A stretch of 33,066 nt of DNA from Cytophagaceae bacterium SCN 52-12 (GCA_001724175.1 MEDT01000060.1:2152-35217); one strand, 5' to 3'; positions 14,766-23,279 are shown, numbered from the stretch's first letter. The notes: generated by a model from the letters alone, not told the origin. Numbers and translations: made by a program.

Positions 14766-15770
14766 TTAGACCCTGTCAATCAGCTCGTTAACTTTACGGA
14801 GCGGGCGGCCAATGATATGATCAGCTATAGCGGCGGCGTGTTCCCGACCGTTTTCAATGAAGACTTTTTCGGTGAAGATCCCGGCCGTTACCGTACCGCA
14901 GAGGTAAAGTCCCTTTACGTTGGTTTCAAAAGTTTCAGGGTTTTTTACCGGGACTTTGGTTTCGGGATCCAGCTCGATCCCGCACCGGGCCAGCAGGCTT
15001 TCATCGGGAAGATAGCCGGTCAGAAGAAATACAAAATCTGCGGGAAGGCCTTCTTTTTCGCCGGTTTCTCTGTTGCGTATATAGATTTTCCCGGTTTCGA
15101 CCTCCGTGACTTCCGAATGGAAGCGCACGTTGATCCGACCTTCTTTGATCCGGTTCAGGACATCGGGTATAAGCCAGTATTTGACTGTTTTCCTGAAACT
15201 GTCGCCGCGGTGGACGATCGTGACGCGGGCATCGGTACGGTAAAGCTCGAGCGCGGCTTCGACGACCGAGTTGGCGCCTCCCACCAGCACTACATCCGTG
15301 TAAGAATATTTGTACGCTTCGTCGTAGTAATGGGAGACGTGCCCCAGGTTCTCGCCGGGGATGTTCAGCTTCCGCGGACAGTCGAAATAGCCCGTAGCCA
15401 GCACCACCTTTTTGCCCCTGAAAATGCTGTTATCCGAAGCGATTACCTCAAAAAGCCCGTTGCTCAGCTTCCGGACGGTCTCAACAGCTGTAAATAGCCG
15501 GAAATTCAGCCCGTAATAGCCGGCTGCCTTCCGGTAGTACTGCAGGGCCTCATCCCGGTTTGCCTTGAAGTCGGCGATTGTGAAAGGCAGCCCGCCGATA
15601 GAAATATTGTCGACCGTCGAGAAGAACCGCATGTTCCTGGGGTATTTCCGGAGGGATTCGGTAAGGCTACCTTTTTCGAGTATGATATGTTTTAAGCCGT
15701 ATCTGGAGGCTTCCACTCCCATTGCCAGTCCGCAGGGACCGCCTCCGACTATGATAACATCGTAAAGCAA
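14766..15770 (-). CDS. ypdA: YpdA-type bacillithiol disulfide reductase (FAD/NAD(P)H flavoprotein), 334 aa
   Basis: The protein is a two-Rossmann-domain oxidoreductase. The FAD-binding GGGPCGLAMG lies at 9-18 and the NAD(P)H-binding VLVGGANSVVEAALE near the middle. There is an ATGYFDCPRKLNIPGE segment, and LYLCGTVTAGIFTEKVFIENG closes the FAD site near the C-terminus. Cys13 in GGGPCG corresponds to the conserved Cys in Staphylococcus aureus YpdA, where it is needed for activity. The role by family is NADPH-dependent reduction of bacillithiol disulfide, keeping the thiol pool reduced in the cytoplasm. The frame begins with TTG at 15770 (TTG CTT TAC GAT); no in-frame ATG lies upstream before a stop, and family members start immediately before YDVIIVGGG, so TTG is very likely the start. 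The gene stands alone. Confidence 0.88.
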   Translation of the reverse strand: MLYDVIIVGGGPCGLAMGVEASRYGLKHIILEKGSLTESLRKYPRNMRFFSTVDNISIGGLPFTIADFKANRDEALQYYRKAAGYYGLNFRLFTAVETVRKLSNGLFEVIASDNSIFRGKKVVLATGYFDCPRKLNIPGENLGHVSHYYDEAYKYSYTDVVLVGGANSVVEAALELYRTDARVTIVHRGDSFRKTVKYWLIPDVLNRIKEGRINVRFHSEVTEVETGKIYIRNRETGEKEGLPADFVFLLTGYLPDESLLARCGIELDPETKVPVKNPETFETNVKGLYLCGTVTAGIFTEKVFIENGREHAAAIADHIIGRPLRKVNELIDRV

Positions 15771-15843
15771 CGTGCTATTTTTTAGGGGTACAAAAATCCG
15801 TAATCATTCAAAAATACATCTTTTTTTATAAGGGAAGGAGGCA

Positions 15844-15851
15844 TAGCTTTG
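15844..15851 (+). promoter_or_regulatory. -7 box (TAGCTTTG) before pabB
   Basis: TAGCTTTG matches TAnnTTTG and ends 27 nt before the ATG at 15879. The -33 position is a T-run rather than TTG. It supports the ATG at 15879 over the in-frame TTG at 15849, which would lie within the box. Confidence 0.55.
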
Positions 15852-15878
15852 CAATCTGGGTGCGTTAGAAAATTCATC

Positions 15879-16898
15879 ATGGCATTACACGGAAAAACAC
15901 CATTTGAGCCTTCTTTTGCTCAATTTTGTGACAGGATGGATCGCCTGGGAGCACAGCAGGTTCCGTTTGTATTCGTAATAGACTACAAATGCCGGAAGCC
16001 CCTGATATGGGAAGTCGGGGACGTCCCGCCGGGCGTGCTTTATGATTTTTCCGGCTTTACGAATCAGCCGGCAGAAGCTTCACCTGCCGGCCCGGCTCCC
16101 GTGTTCAGGAAATACCCCATGCCCTTCGACGAATACATGAAATCGTTTGAGCTGGCCCAGAAGAATATCAGGAGGGGAGAGTCTTTTCTTGTCAACATTT
16201 CGGCCCGGACCCCGGTGGAAACGAATCTTTCGCTGAAGGAAATATTCCTGAGGAGCAGCGCTGCATACAAGCTGTGTCTCGAAGATCAGTTCGTTTGCTT
16301 TTCCCCGGAAACGTTTGTGCGCATCTGCCGCGACGAGATCGCTACTTACCCCATGAAAGGCACCATCGACGCTTCTCTGCCGGATGCCGCCCGGTCGGTG
16401 CTTCAGAATCCGAAGGAAGCGGCGGAGCATGCCACGATCGTAGACCTGCTGAGGAACGACATCAGCCGGGCGGCCAGCAAAGTCTGGGTAGAGAAATACC
16501 GGTATATCGATACGATCCGGACGCTCAGCAATACCCTCCTGCAGGTCAGCTCCGAGATCAGGGGAAAGATCCCTGCATCGCTTCAAAATGCTTTCGGCAG
16601 CATTTTATATGAAATGTTGCCGGCGGGATCTGTCACGGGCGCTCCCAAGCCACGCACAATCCAGATCATCGAGGAAGCCGAAGGATATGACAGGGGCTAC
16701 TACACCGGGGTAATGGGCTGTTTTGACGGGGTACGTTTTGAAAGCGCCGTCATGATACGTTTTATAGAACGTATCGGCGGCGGGCTTGTTTTTAAAAGCG
16801 GCGGCGGTATAACAGGCCTCAGCGACGCCGGTGCGGAGTACCAGGAAATGATCGACAAGGTATACCTGCCTATTCCGGCATCGCCTGCTGAATATTGA
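15879..16898 (+). CDS. pabB: Aminodeoxychorismate synthase component I (PabB), 339 aa
   Basis: The protein is a short chorismate-binding enzyme lacking the N-terminal extension of classical TrpE/PabB. Motifs in order: ATYPMKGTID (158-162, with Lys160), LSNTLLQVSSEI, PAGSVTGAPKPRTIQI (about 248-263) and YYTGVMGCFDG. The Lys in P-x-K-G-T is characteristic of PabB, where it forms an adduct with the substrate; anthranilate synthases have Ala there, so PabB is favoured over TrpE. It aminates chorismate to aminodeoxychorismate for p-aminobenzoate and folate. No pabA or pabC lies beside it, so its glutaminase and lyase partners are elsewhere. Its last 29 bp overlap the convergent lipoprotein gene. 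Confidence 0.9.
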   Translation: MALHGKTPFEPSFAQFCDRMDRLGAQQVPFVFVIDYKCRKPLIWEVGDVPPGVLYDFSGFTNQPAEASPAGPAPVFRKYPMPFDEYMKSFELAQKNIRRGESFLVNISARTPVETNLSLKEIFLRSSAAYKLCLEDQFVCFSPETFVRICRDEIATYPMKGTIDASLPDAARSVLQNPKEAAEHATIVDLLRNDISRAASKVWVEKYRYIDTIRTLSNTLLQVSSEIRGKIPASLQNAFGSILYEMLPAGSVTGAPKPRTIQIIEEAEGYDRGYYTGVMGCFDGVRFESAVMIRFIERIGGGLVFKSGGGITGLSDAGAEYQEMIDKVYLPIPASPAEY

Positions 16899-17256
16899 TC
16901 TCTGTCAGCAAGCTTACCGCATTAAACCTGAAGACGGCTTTTTTAGACTGCGAAACAAGCTTTTTATCGGTACAATGCGGACCGCTTTCCAGGAAGTAAA
17001 TATAGGTTTTGAGGTTTCGTTTGCCGAGCTGCTGAATGTCGGGCGCGCCGAACAGCCGGCCTATTTCATTGGAGCTTTTCCCGAGCAGCCCGGGCTTGAC
17101 CGAAACAAGATTTTCTTCGAGCGCCGCACGCTGTCCTTTGCATGCTCCCCGGTCGCCGCGCCATATTTCCAGGTCAAGGCCGCCTATAGAAGAAGGTGGA
17201 GTACACGAAGATGCCAGGAGCAACAGGCAAAATGAAATTTTCGAAATGAACCGCAT
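16870..17256 (-). CDS. Small lipoprotein with BamE/SmpA-like segment, 128 aa
   Basis: The start MRFISKISFCLLLLASSCTP is a lipoprotein signal with lipobox LASSC (Cys18). The mature part contains LLGKSSNEIGRLFGAPDIQQ followed by YIYFLESGPHC, resembling the 'G-x-S-x-x-E-x-x-x-L-x-G-x-P-D ... Y-x-Y' pattern of the SmpA/BamE-like fold; the resemblance is short and uncertain. There is a further Cys pair in the mature part. The start at 17256 is chosen over 17286 because it gives the proper signal. It follows the DUF4407 gene with a 48-bp gap and is probably in its operon. Its 3' end overlaps pabB by 29 bp on the opposite strand. Confidence 0.72.
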   Translation of the reverse strand: MRFISKISFCLLLLASSCTPPSSIGGLDLEIWRGDRGACKGQRAALEENLVSVKPGLLGKSSNEIGRLFGAPDIQQLGKRNLKTYIYFLESGPHCTDKKLVSQSKKAVFRFNAVSLLTEINIQQAMPE

Positions 17257-17304
17257 GACCAACACTTTTGCGGCGAATTTAAGCATCTTTTTGGCTTATA
17301 CCCG

Positions 17305-18468
17305 CTACCACCCGAAGCTGGTCCGGTTCATTTTCTCTTTTTCCTCTTCTTTCCAGTGCCTGATCGTCTCGTCGAGCAGCTCGTCTTCCGCGTCGTCGAA
17401 CTTTTTGCGGATTCTTTGTGAACGGGCTACGTTTTCCTCGTTCTGAAGCTTTTCCGTATCTTTAAACCGGAGCAGGCGGGCCTCGCTGCTCTGTACCGTT
17501 TTGGTCAGGCGCTCTTCCTTGTATATTTTTATTTCCTTTTCATGGGCTTCAAGCAGCTCATCATACGGCCCTTTCGACGAAATGAACTTGACGAAAATCG
17601 GGGCAATTTCAATGGCAATAAAGAGCAGGATCAGGAACAGGTTGGCATAGTGCATGGCCCGGCTTTCCGCTGTCAGTACGCTTAAGGCGTCTATACGGGC
17701 CGCCAGCCCGTCGTATTGATCGATTGTCGTCTTTTGGGTTTCAAATTCCAGGTCGCCTTTCTTCCTGACCTCGAGGATCTGCTGCTCCAGCTGGCTGACG
17801 CGGAGGTTTGCACGTTCTTCCGTCTGCCGGAGGTCGTCCTGGGCTTCGTTGAGCTGCTGCTCTTTTTTACGTGCATTGGTGCCTATCCCCGCGATCCCGG
17901 TTGTGCCCGGAGTTTTTGTGCCGAACCTTTCGAAGTCGTACTCTTCCTGCTTCTTATTCCTGAACGCTTCCTTTGCCGCCACTTCCTCTTTGAGCGCAGC
18001 GATTTTCTTCTCTATCTCATCATATTCCGGGAGCCCCTTACGAATGGCTTCCTTTGTCAGGACTACCTCTTCCGATTTTTTTACATCCAGCTTCCGGTTG
18101 ATTTCTTTTTCAAAGATTTTCAATTCAAGCGGTTTCGAAATGACCAGCGCCAGCAGGACAGCCAGGCCGAAACGGGGCAGGAGCAGCTTGAATTCCTGCC
18201 AGAACCGGTCTCTCTTAACCATGCTGGATACGATATAGCGGTCGAGGTTAAAAATCATGGTACCCCAGATGAGGCCGAAAAAGCCGGCGGTCCATACGTT
18301 GCCGAATATGGTGAAGAGCGCATAGCCTGCCGAAAGAGACGCAAAGAGGCCGGTAAAAAATACGGTGGCGCCGATGCCCGCATATTTTTCCGACTCGCTC
18401 GGACAGCGCATCAGGAGCGCGCGGTTGGCGCCGGAGCAGAACCAGAAAAAATCCCGGAAAGAATTCAT
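17305..18468 (-). CDS. DUF4407 membrane protein with coiled coil, 387 aa
   Basis: The protein begins MNSFRDFFWFCSGANRALLM, typical of DUF4407. Hydrophobic segments lie near 28-50, 57-80, 98-118 and 270-290. The conserved WGTMIFNLDRYIVSSM follows the second. Between TM3 and TM4 is a long Glu/Lys/Arg-rich coiled coil (about 130-245, EYDEIEKKIAALKEEVAAKE and ANLRVSQLEQQILEVRKKGD). A second charged helical tail covers about 300-387. The topology suggests an inner-membrane protein with a large periplasmic or cytoplasmic coiled-coil arm; the family has no settled function. It is probably cotranscribed with the lipoprotein gene downstream. Confidence 0.88.
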   Translation of the reverse strand: MNSFRDFFWFCSGANRALLMRCPSESEKYAGIGATVFFTGLFASLSAGYALFTIFGNVWTAGFFGLIWGTMIFNLDRYIVSSMVKRDRFWQEFKLLLPRFGLAVLLALVISKPLELKIFEKEINRKLDVKKSEEVVLTKEAIRKGLPEYDEIEKKIAALKEEVAAKEAFRNKKQEEYDFERFGTKTPGTTGIAGIGTNARKKEQQLNEAQDDLRQTEERANLRVSQLEQQILEVRKKGDLEFETQKTTIDQYDGLAARIDALSVLTAESRAMHYANLFLILLFIAIEIAPIFVKFISSKGPYDELLEAHEKEIKIYKEERLTKTVQSSEARLLRFKDTEKLQNEENVARSQRIRKKFDDAEDELLDETIRHWKEEEKEKMNRTSFGW

Positions 18469-18695
18469 GGCAAAACGGAGGTAGTACTCAAAAGATTTTA
18501 TTTCAACCCGTCATTCTAACGGAAAGGCTGCTGCAATCGTATGGATCGGCTATGTTTTAATTTTCCGACCCGGAAAGTGCCTACCGGCATGGCGTTCAGT
18601 TGTTTACAGGTCACAAATACGACTGTCGGAAGCAGGCGGACAAGCGAATAATGTTGAGCGGTTTTTTTGAGATATAAAAGGTAAATTATTTTTAA

Positions 18696-18727
18696 TTTGA
18701 ATCAATTCTAAACTGGTGCTATCTTGC
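18696..18727 (+). promoter_or_regulatory. Promoter-like site for the heme operon
   Basis: TTTG (18696-18699), 20 nt, and TATCTTGC (18720-18727) match the -33 element and spacing, with the -7 box deviating at its end (TTGC for TTTG). A start near 18733 would give a leader of about 20 nt to the ATG at 18756. No Fur-like box was recognised. Confidence 0.5.
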
Positions 18728-18755
18728 AGCGATTTATCAAAAACAGGTGATTGTC

Positions 18756-19337
18756 ATGTCTTTTCGAGCAGTTTTATATGCCGGGTTCTGTATGGTCCTC
18801 CTTTCGGGTACAACGAAGGTCAGCGCCCAGGAATTAAAAGTTTTAGTCTATAAAAACCTTCCTGCCGATCCGGAACCCCAGGCCGATCGTTACACTTTGT
18901 TCAGCTTTGCCAAAGGGGCGGTAGTCCCGGTAGAAAAACTGGATAGCGACCAGTGGGATCTCGGCTTCAAGGGAACCACCATTATTGTGAACGGAGGTAA
19001 GGAGCGGAAAGGGAAAGGCGCGGCCGCCCTGGCTACGGCCGCATTTGATGCCGTCGACAAGCTTCCTGAAGGCCTGACCTGGGCAACCGATGAGCCGGAC
19101 GGGAAAACCGCGATTCCGGGCGGATCAGGAAACGGCTGGTATGAATATGTTTTTACCACCCATGAGATCAAGCCTCTTCCCAACCGGGTGCTGTTCGTGC
19201 GGACAGCCGACGGGAAGTTTGCCAAAGTGGAAATATTGAGTTATTACCGCGATGTTGAAGGCGAAACCGATTCGCCCGGGCGTTATTATACATTCAGGTA
19301 TGTATACCAGCCCGACGGCTCGGGAAAATTCAAATAG
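18756..19337 (+). CDS. hmuY: HmuY-like heme-binding exported protein, 193 aa
   Basis: The signal peptide is about 1-26 (MSFRAVLYAGFCMVLLSGTT, cleaved after SAQ). The mature part has the HmuY pattern: YTLFSFAKGAVVPV, then SDQWDLGFKGTTIIVNGG (the W-D-L-x-F motif), GWYEYVFTTHEIKPLPNRVL and AKVEILSYYRD before the end (YTFRYVYQPDGSGKF). HmuY proteins of Bacteroidota bind heme outside the outer membrane and pass it to a TonB receptor. There is no lipobox, so secretion or periplasmic location is possible. It is the first gene of the operon, 29 bp before hmuT. The ATG at 18756 is preferred over the GTG at 18747. Heme ligands cannot be fixed from sequence alone. Confidence 0.85.
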   Translation: MSFRAVLYAGFCMVLLSGTTKVSAQELKVLVYKNLPADPEPQADRYTLFSFAKGAVVPVEKLDSDQWDLGFKGTTIIVNGGKERKGKGAAALATAAFDAVDKLPEGLTWATDEPDGKTAIPGGSGNGWYEYVFTTHEIKPLPNRVLFVRTADGKFAKVEILSYYRDVEGETDSPGRYYTFRYVYQPDGSGKFK

Positions 19338-19366
19338 CCGGTGCAGACCATATCAAAGCGTTCAAT

Positions 19367-20197
19367 ATGGATTTTCCGAATCGGGTTACCGTAAAGATCT
19401 TTACTGTATGCCTTCTGCTGTTTTCCTTTGCTGCGGAAGCGCAGAGAATAGTATCTACCGATGGTACTTTAAGCGAAATAGTATGCGGCCTGGGATTGGA
19501 GTCGAAGCTGGTAGGCGTAGACGTTACCAGCACCTACCCTGAATCGCTCAAAAAGCTGAAGCAGATAGGGCACAACCGTAATATTTCTGCGGAAGGGATA
19601 TTATCGCTTAACCCTGACCTGATACTGGTCAATAAAAAGGCGATGATCAACCCGGGGCTTGTCCGGCAGCTGCAGCAGACGGGGAAAAAAGTGGCAGCCT
19701 TCGATCATGAATATTCGGTCGAGGGGGCAAAGAAGCTGATCCGTGAGGTGGGCGCCTATTTTGAAAAGAAAAAGGAAGCCGAAGCCATGGTAAAGAAACT
19801 GGAGAGCGACCTGAAGAAATCCACCAGGTCGGGTGCGAATAAAAAAGTGCTCTTTATTTATGCCAGGGGCGCCGGGACCCTGATGGTTTCGGGGGAGGGC
19901 ACGCAGATCGATGAAATGATCAGGCTTTCAGGCAACAGGAATGCGGCAGCCGGGTTTAAGGAGTTCAAGCCGCTGACGAGTGAATCGCTTCTGGCGGCCA
20001 ACCCTGACTACCTGCTCCTGTTCGACGACGGCCTGAAAAGTATCGGCGGGGTCGACGGGCTGATTAAAATACCCGGCATAGCCTACACCAACGCCGGTAA
20101 GGAGAAGAAGGTGATCACGATGGACGGGCTTTACCTCATGGGCTTCGGGCCGAGAATGGGGGAAGCATTGTCAGAACTCGCTACGAAGGTAAGATAG
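19367..20197 (+). CDS. hmuT: Hemin ABC transporter periplasmic binding protein, 276 aa
   Basis: The signal peptide is about 1-25 (MDFPNRVTVKIFTVCLLLFS, ending AAEAQ). The mature part is a class III periplasmic-binding fold with the FecB/BtuF-like order: RIVSTDGTLSEIVCGLGL, VGVDVTSTYPESL, LSLNPDLILV, a long central helix (about 115-150), VLFIYARGAGTLMVSGEGTQ, FKPLTSESLLAANPDYLLLF and a C-terminal GPRMGEALSEL helix. The MVSGEGTQ and PLTSESL segments fit hemin-binding HmuT rather than B12- or siderophore-binding relatives. It delivers heme to HmuUV. It is 5 bp before the permease gene. Confidence 0.88.
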   Translation: MDFPNRVTVKIFTVCLLLFSFAAEAQRIVSTDGTLSEIVCGLGLESKLVGVDVTSTYPESLKKLKQIGHNRNISAEGILSLNPDLILVNKKAMINPGLVRQLQQTGKKVAAFDHEYSVEGAKKLIREVGAYFEKKKEAEAMVKKLESDLKKSTRSGANKKVLFIYARGAGTLMVSGEGTQIDEMIRLSGNRNAAAGFKEFKPLTSESLLAANPDYLLLFDDGLKSIGGVDGLIKIPGIAYTNAGKEKKVITMDGLYLMGFGPRMGEALSELATKVR

Positions 20198-20202
20198 CCG
20201 CT

Positions 20203-21324
20203 ATGTCAAAAGCACAGATAGCAGATGAGATCCCGGTAGAGGAAGGACGCGGGACTGCGGCGCCGCAGGCGATAACGCGGCCGGATGCAGGAAAAAGGGC
20301 GTGGGGGCTCGGTGTGCTGGTGCTGCTTCTTTTTGCTGCTGTCGTAGTGTCGGTAGGGGTGGGTGCCGTCTCGATTTCCCCGGCGGAACTATGGGCCATC
20401 GTGGTTCGTAAATTCGGATGGACAAGCACCATACCTTTCCGCGACGAGCAGGAAGTTATCTTCTGGTTCATCAGGCTGCCGCGTATATGCCTGGGGATGC
20501 TGGTCGGCGCCGGTCTTGCCGTTGCCGGCGCTCTTTTACAGGGACTTTTCAGGAACCCGCTCGCCGATCCGATGCTGATCGGGATTTCCTCCGGGGCAAT
20601 GCTTGCCGCTGTGCTGGCGATTGTTTTTAACATAAGCCTGGGTGTTTTAGGAGGATACCTGGCCAGCTATACCCTGGCTTTTTTTGCTTTCGCAGGATCC
20701 TGCCTGACGACCATTATCGTTTACCGGATTTCGAAGGCCGACGGTGAGTTCAAAATCAGCACCATGCTGCTTGTCGGGATCGCGATCAACGCCTTCGTAA
20801 TGGCCATGACAGGCCTTATTACAAGCATGGCCAACGATCAGCAGCTTCGTGACCTGACATTCTGGAACCTGGGAAGCCTGGGCGGCGCGACCTGGATAAA
20901 TGTGCTGACGCTTCTCCCGTTCGTGCTGGTAACGGTGCTTTATGCTACAAAGCTTTCGAAAGCGCTTAACCTGCTCGCATTAGGTGAAAACCAGGCTTTA
21001 CACCTGGGCATCAATATCAGCAGGCTGAAAAAGGGCTGTATCGTCCTGGCTACCCTCGCTGTAGGCGCATGCGTAGCGATGGCCGGCAATATAGGATTTG
21101 TAGCCCTGATCGTGCCGCACATTATCAGGAAATCTTTCGGTCCCGATCACCGCATCGTTTTGCCGGGGGCCGCCGTAGGAGGGGCCGCTATCCTGACATT
21201 CGCCGATGCTATTGCCAGGACGCTGGTAGCGCCTTCCGAATTGCCGCTGGGCGTCATTACCGCGTTAATGGGCGCCCCGGTATTTATCTATATCCTTCTA
21301 AACGAACACAAACGCAGGATATGA
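20203..21324 (+). CDS. hmuU: Hemin ABC transporter permease (FecCD family), 373 aa
   Basis: The protein has about ten transmembrane helices of the FecCD/BtuC type. Conserved segments are IRLPRICLGMLVGAGLAVAG, LLQGLFRNPLADPMLIGISS (the P-L-A-D-P hallmark) and GNIGFVALIVPHIIRKSFGP, followed by a final pair of helices. It forms a dimeric inner-membrane pore with two HmuV subunits. The N-terminus is longer than usual by about 25 hydrophilic residues (SKAQIADEIPVEEGRG and on). The stop codon overlaps the hmuV start (ATGA at 21321-21324), indicating coupled translation. Confidence 0.92.
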   Translation: MSKAQIADEIPVEEGRGTAAPQAITRPDAGKRAWGLGVLVLLLFAAVVVSVGVGAVSISPAELWAIVVRKFGWTSTIPFRDEQEVIFWFIRLPRICLGMLVGAGLAVAGALLQGLFRNPLADPMLIGISSGAMLAAVLAIVFNISLGVLGGYLASYTLAFFAFAGSCLTTIIVYRISKADGEFKISTMLLVGIAINAFVMAMTGLITSMANDQQLRDLTFWNLGSLGGATWINVLTLLPFVLVTVLYATKLSKALNLLALGENQALHLGINISRLKKGCIVLATLAVGACVAMAGNIGFVALIVPHIIRKSFGPDHRIVLPGAAVGGAAILTFADAIARTLVAPSELPLGVITALMGAPVFIYILLNEHKRRI

Positions 21325-22100
21325 TCGAGGCAAATGGCATATCTTATTCGGTAAGGGGCCGCAGGCTGCTGGAAGAAGTAAGCGTAACGCTGAAGACAGG
21401 ACGGCTGGTAGCGGTTGCAGGCCCGAACGGCGCCGGGAAATCCACGCTGCTGAAGATGCTGACCCGCGAGCTTTTGCCTGAAAAGGGTACTGTTAAGCTC
21501 GATGGGAGGAATATGACAGCGTACACCTATCTGGATCTCGCCCGGAAGAGGGCTGTTCTGACCCAGCAAAACAAGCTGTCGCTGCCTTTCGAAGTACAGG
21601 AGGTTGTGATGATGGGGCGGTATCCCTTTCATAAGAATGCCCCGGAAGAAAGGGATTATGAGATCGTTACGGAATGTTTGCGCAATGTAGGGATGCTTTC
21701 TTTTGCCCGCCGGATTTTCACTACATTGTCGGGCGGCGAGCAGCAGAGAGTCCAGCTGGCCAAATCACTGGCGCAAATATGGGGGACAGAAAAAGCCTTT
21801 CTCTTCCTGGATGAACCTACAAACGGGATGGACCTGCTTCACCAGTACCATGCGCTTGATATAGCCAGACAGCTCGCAGACAGAGGAGCCGGAGTGGTGG
21901 CAGTGCTGCACGATCTGAATATGACGCTCCAGTATGCGGATGAGGTGCTCCTGATGCAAAACGGGAGGGTGAAGATGTCGGGAACCCCAGCGGAAGTCCT
22001 TACGGCAGCGAACATCGAGGATGTTTTCAGCGTCCCGGTGCGGCTGATGAACCTGCCGGGATCGGAAGGAAACATCATCGTCCCGGCCTCACGGTTTTAG
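21321..22100 (+). CDS. hmuV: Hemin ABC transporter ATP-binding protein, 259 aa
   Basis: The Walker A is GPNGAGKST (about 34-42), the signature LSGGEQQRVQLA, Walker B FLFLDEPT and the H-loop AVLHDL. The start is the ATG at 21321 inside the hmuU stop; upstream in-frame codons are only the out-of-frame read of hmuU. The Q-loop region reads LTQQNKLSLPFEVQEVVMMG, as in HmuV/FecE proteins. It powers heme import from the periplasm. There is a 42-bp gap to hemS. Confidence 0.93.
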   Translation: MIEANGISYSVRGRRLLEEVSVTLKTGRLVAVAGPNGAGKSTLLKMLTRELLPEKGTVKLDGRNMTAYTYLDLARKRAVLTQQNKLSLPFEVQEVVMMGRYPFHKNAPEERDYEIVTECLRNVGMLSFARRIFTTLSGGEQQRVQLAKSLAQIWGTEKAFLFLDEPTNGMDLLHQYHALDIARQLADRGAGVVAVLHDLNMTLQYADEVLLMQNGRVKMSGTPAEVLTAANIEDVFSVPVRLMNLPGSEGNIIVPASRF

Positions 22101-22142
22101 AAAAAAGAATTTCATATTTGTTCGTAGTAAAACGAGATAAAA

Positions 22143-23201
22143 ATGCCAAATGCAGCGTTAACCCAAAATGAGAATATTGCAGACCTGAAGTCGAGGTGGG
22201 AAGAGTTCAAAACTTCCAACCCGAAAGTAAGGATCAGGGATGCCGCCCGTGAGCTCGGCGTTACCGAAGCCGGGCTGGTCGCTACAGGTATAGGAAGCGG
22301 TGTTACACGCCTGAGGCCCGAGTTTGAGGCCATCCTGAAGGAGGTGGAATCGCTGGGGCACGTGATGGCCCTTACCCGGAACGACTCGGTGGTTCATGAA
22401 AGAAAGGGAACCTACCTTAATCCATCCTTTAACCCGCATATCGGCCTTTTTGTAGGCGAGGATATTGATCTGAGGCTCTTCATGGGCCCGTGGGCATTTG
22501 CTTTCGCAGTAAGCGAGGACGGCAGGCACAGCCTGCAGTTTTTCGGTAAGGACGGAGAGGCGATCCACAAAATTTATCTGACCGACCGGAGCAACCGGGA
22601 AGCTTTTGACCAACTCGTAGCCAGGTATGCCGATCCGGTTCAATCGGCAGCGCTCGATATCGAGCCGGCCAGGCCGAAAGGCTACACGTTCGACGGGATC
22701 GACGAGGAGACGAAAAAGAGTTTTCAGCAGGAATGGACGGACCTGAAGGATACCCATGACTTTTTCGGCCTGCTGCGTAAGTACAACCTGCCGAGAAGGG
22801 AAGCCATGAGCTTCGCGCCGGAGGGCCTGGCCTACCGGGTGACGCCTTCTTCGTGCCGGAAGATCCTCCAGGCTGCCGCCGCGACGGGCACGTCCATTAT
22901 GGTTTTTGTAGGCAACCAGGGATGTATCCAGATCCATACCGGGCCTGTAAAAAAGCTATTTGAAATGGGGCCCTGGTATAATGTAATGGACCCGGAATTT
23001 AACCTTCACCTCAGGGAAGATGCGATCGCCGAAGCCTGGGTAGTGATCAAACCTACCGTTGACGGCATTGTCACCGCGGTCGAGTTTTTTGACAAAGAAG
23101 GGGAAATGATCGTTCAATTCTTCGGCAAGCGGAAACCGGGTGTGCCGGAATTAAAGGAATGGCAGGACTTGGTCAGGGAAAATGCCGAAAGGCTGAGCTG
23201 A
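22143..23201 (+). CDS. hemS: HemS/HmuS-family heme-handling protein, 352 aa
   Basis: The protein is a tandem HemS/ChuX-type fold with two homologous halves. The first half contains IRDAARELGVTEAGLVATG, LGHVMALTRNDSVVHERKGT and FMGPWAFAFAV; the second contains MVFVGNQGCIQIHTGPVK and FEMGPWYNVMDPEFNLHL. Length matches the two-domain family (about 350 residues). It is cytoplasmic, without a signal peptide. Members bind heme and release iron by degradation or pass it on; which of these applies here cannot be told from sequence. It completes the heme operon and is followed by a bidirectional terminator. Confidence 0.92.
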   Translation: MPNAALTQNENIADLKSRWEEFKTSNPKVRIRDAARELGVTEAGLVATGIGSGVTRLRPEFEAILKEVESLGHVMALTRNDSVVHERKGTYLNPSFNPHIGLFVGEDIDLRLFMGPWAFAFAVSEDGRHSLQFFGKDGEAIHKIYLTDRSNREAFDQLVARYADPVQSAALDIEPARPKGYTFDGIDEETKKSFQQEWTDLKDTHDFFGLLRKYNLPRREAMSFAPEGLAYRVTPSSCRKILQAAAATGTSIMVFVGNQGCIQIHTGPVKKLFEMGPWYNVMDPEFNLHLREDAIAEAWVVIKPTVDGIVTAVEFFDKEGEMIVQFFGKRKPGVPELKEWQDLVRENAERLS

Positions 23202-23223
23202 CAGCAGGTTATTTAATAAAAAA

Positions 23224-23253
23224 AGGCCGGTACACTGCTTCGTGTACCGGCCT
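23224..23253. terminator. Strong bidirectional intrinsic terminator
   Basis: GGCCGGTACAC (23225-23235) and GTGTACCGGCC (23242-23252) form a perfect 11-bp stem (12 with the flanking A-T pair) around TGCTTC, preceded by an A-run and followed by CCGTTTTAT. It lies between the convergent ends of hemS (23201) and the DUF1080 gene (23280) and can serve both. Confidence 0.9.
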
Positions 23254-23279
23254 CCGTTTTATCGGAATACCTGTAAGGT

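Noticed and set aside
15879-16898. Anthranilate synthase component I (TrpE)
   Set aside because: Lys160 in P-M-K-G-T marks PabB; TrpE has Ala at this place.
21069-21320. 84-residue N-terminal extension of HmuV
   Set aside because: It is an out-of-frame read of hmuU; the ATG inside the ATGA overlap starts exactly at the ABC domain.
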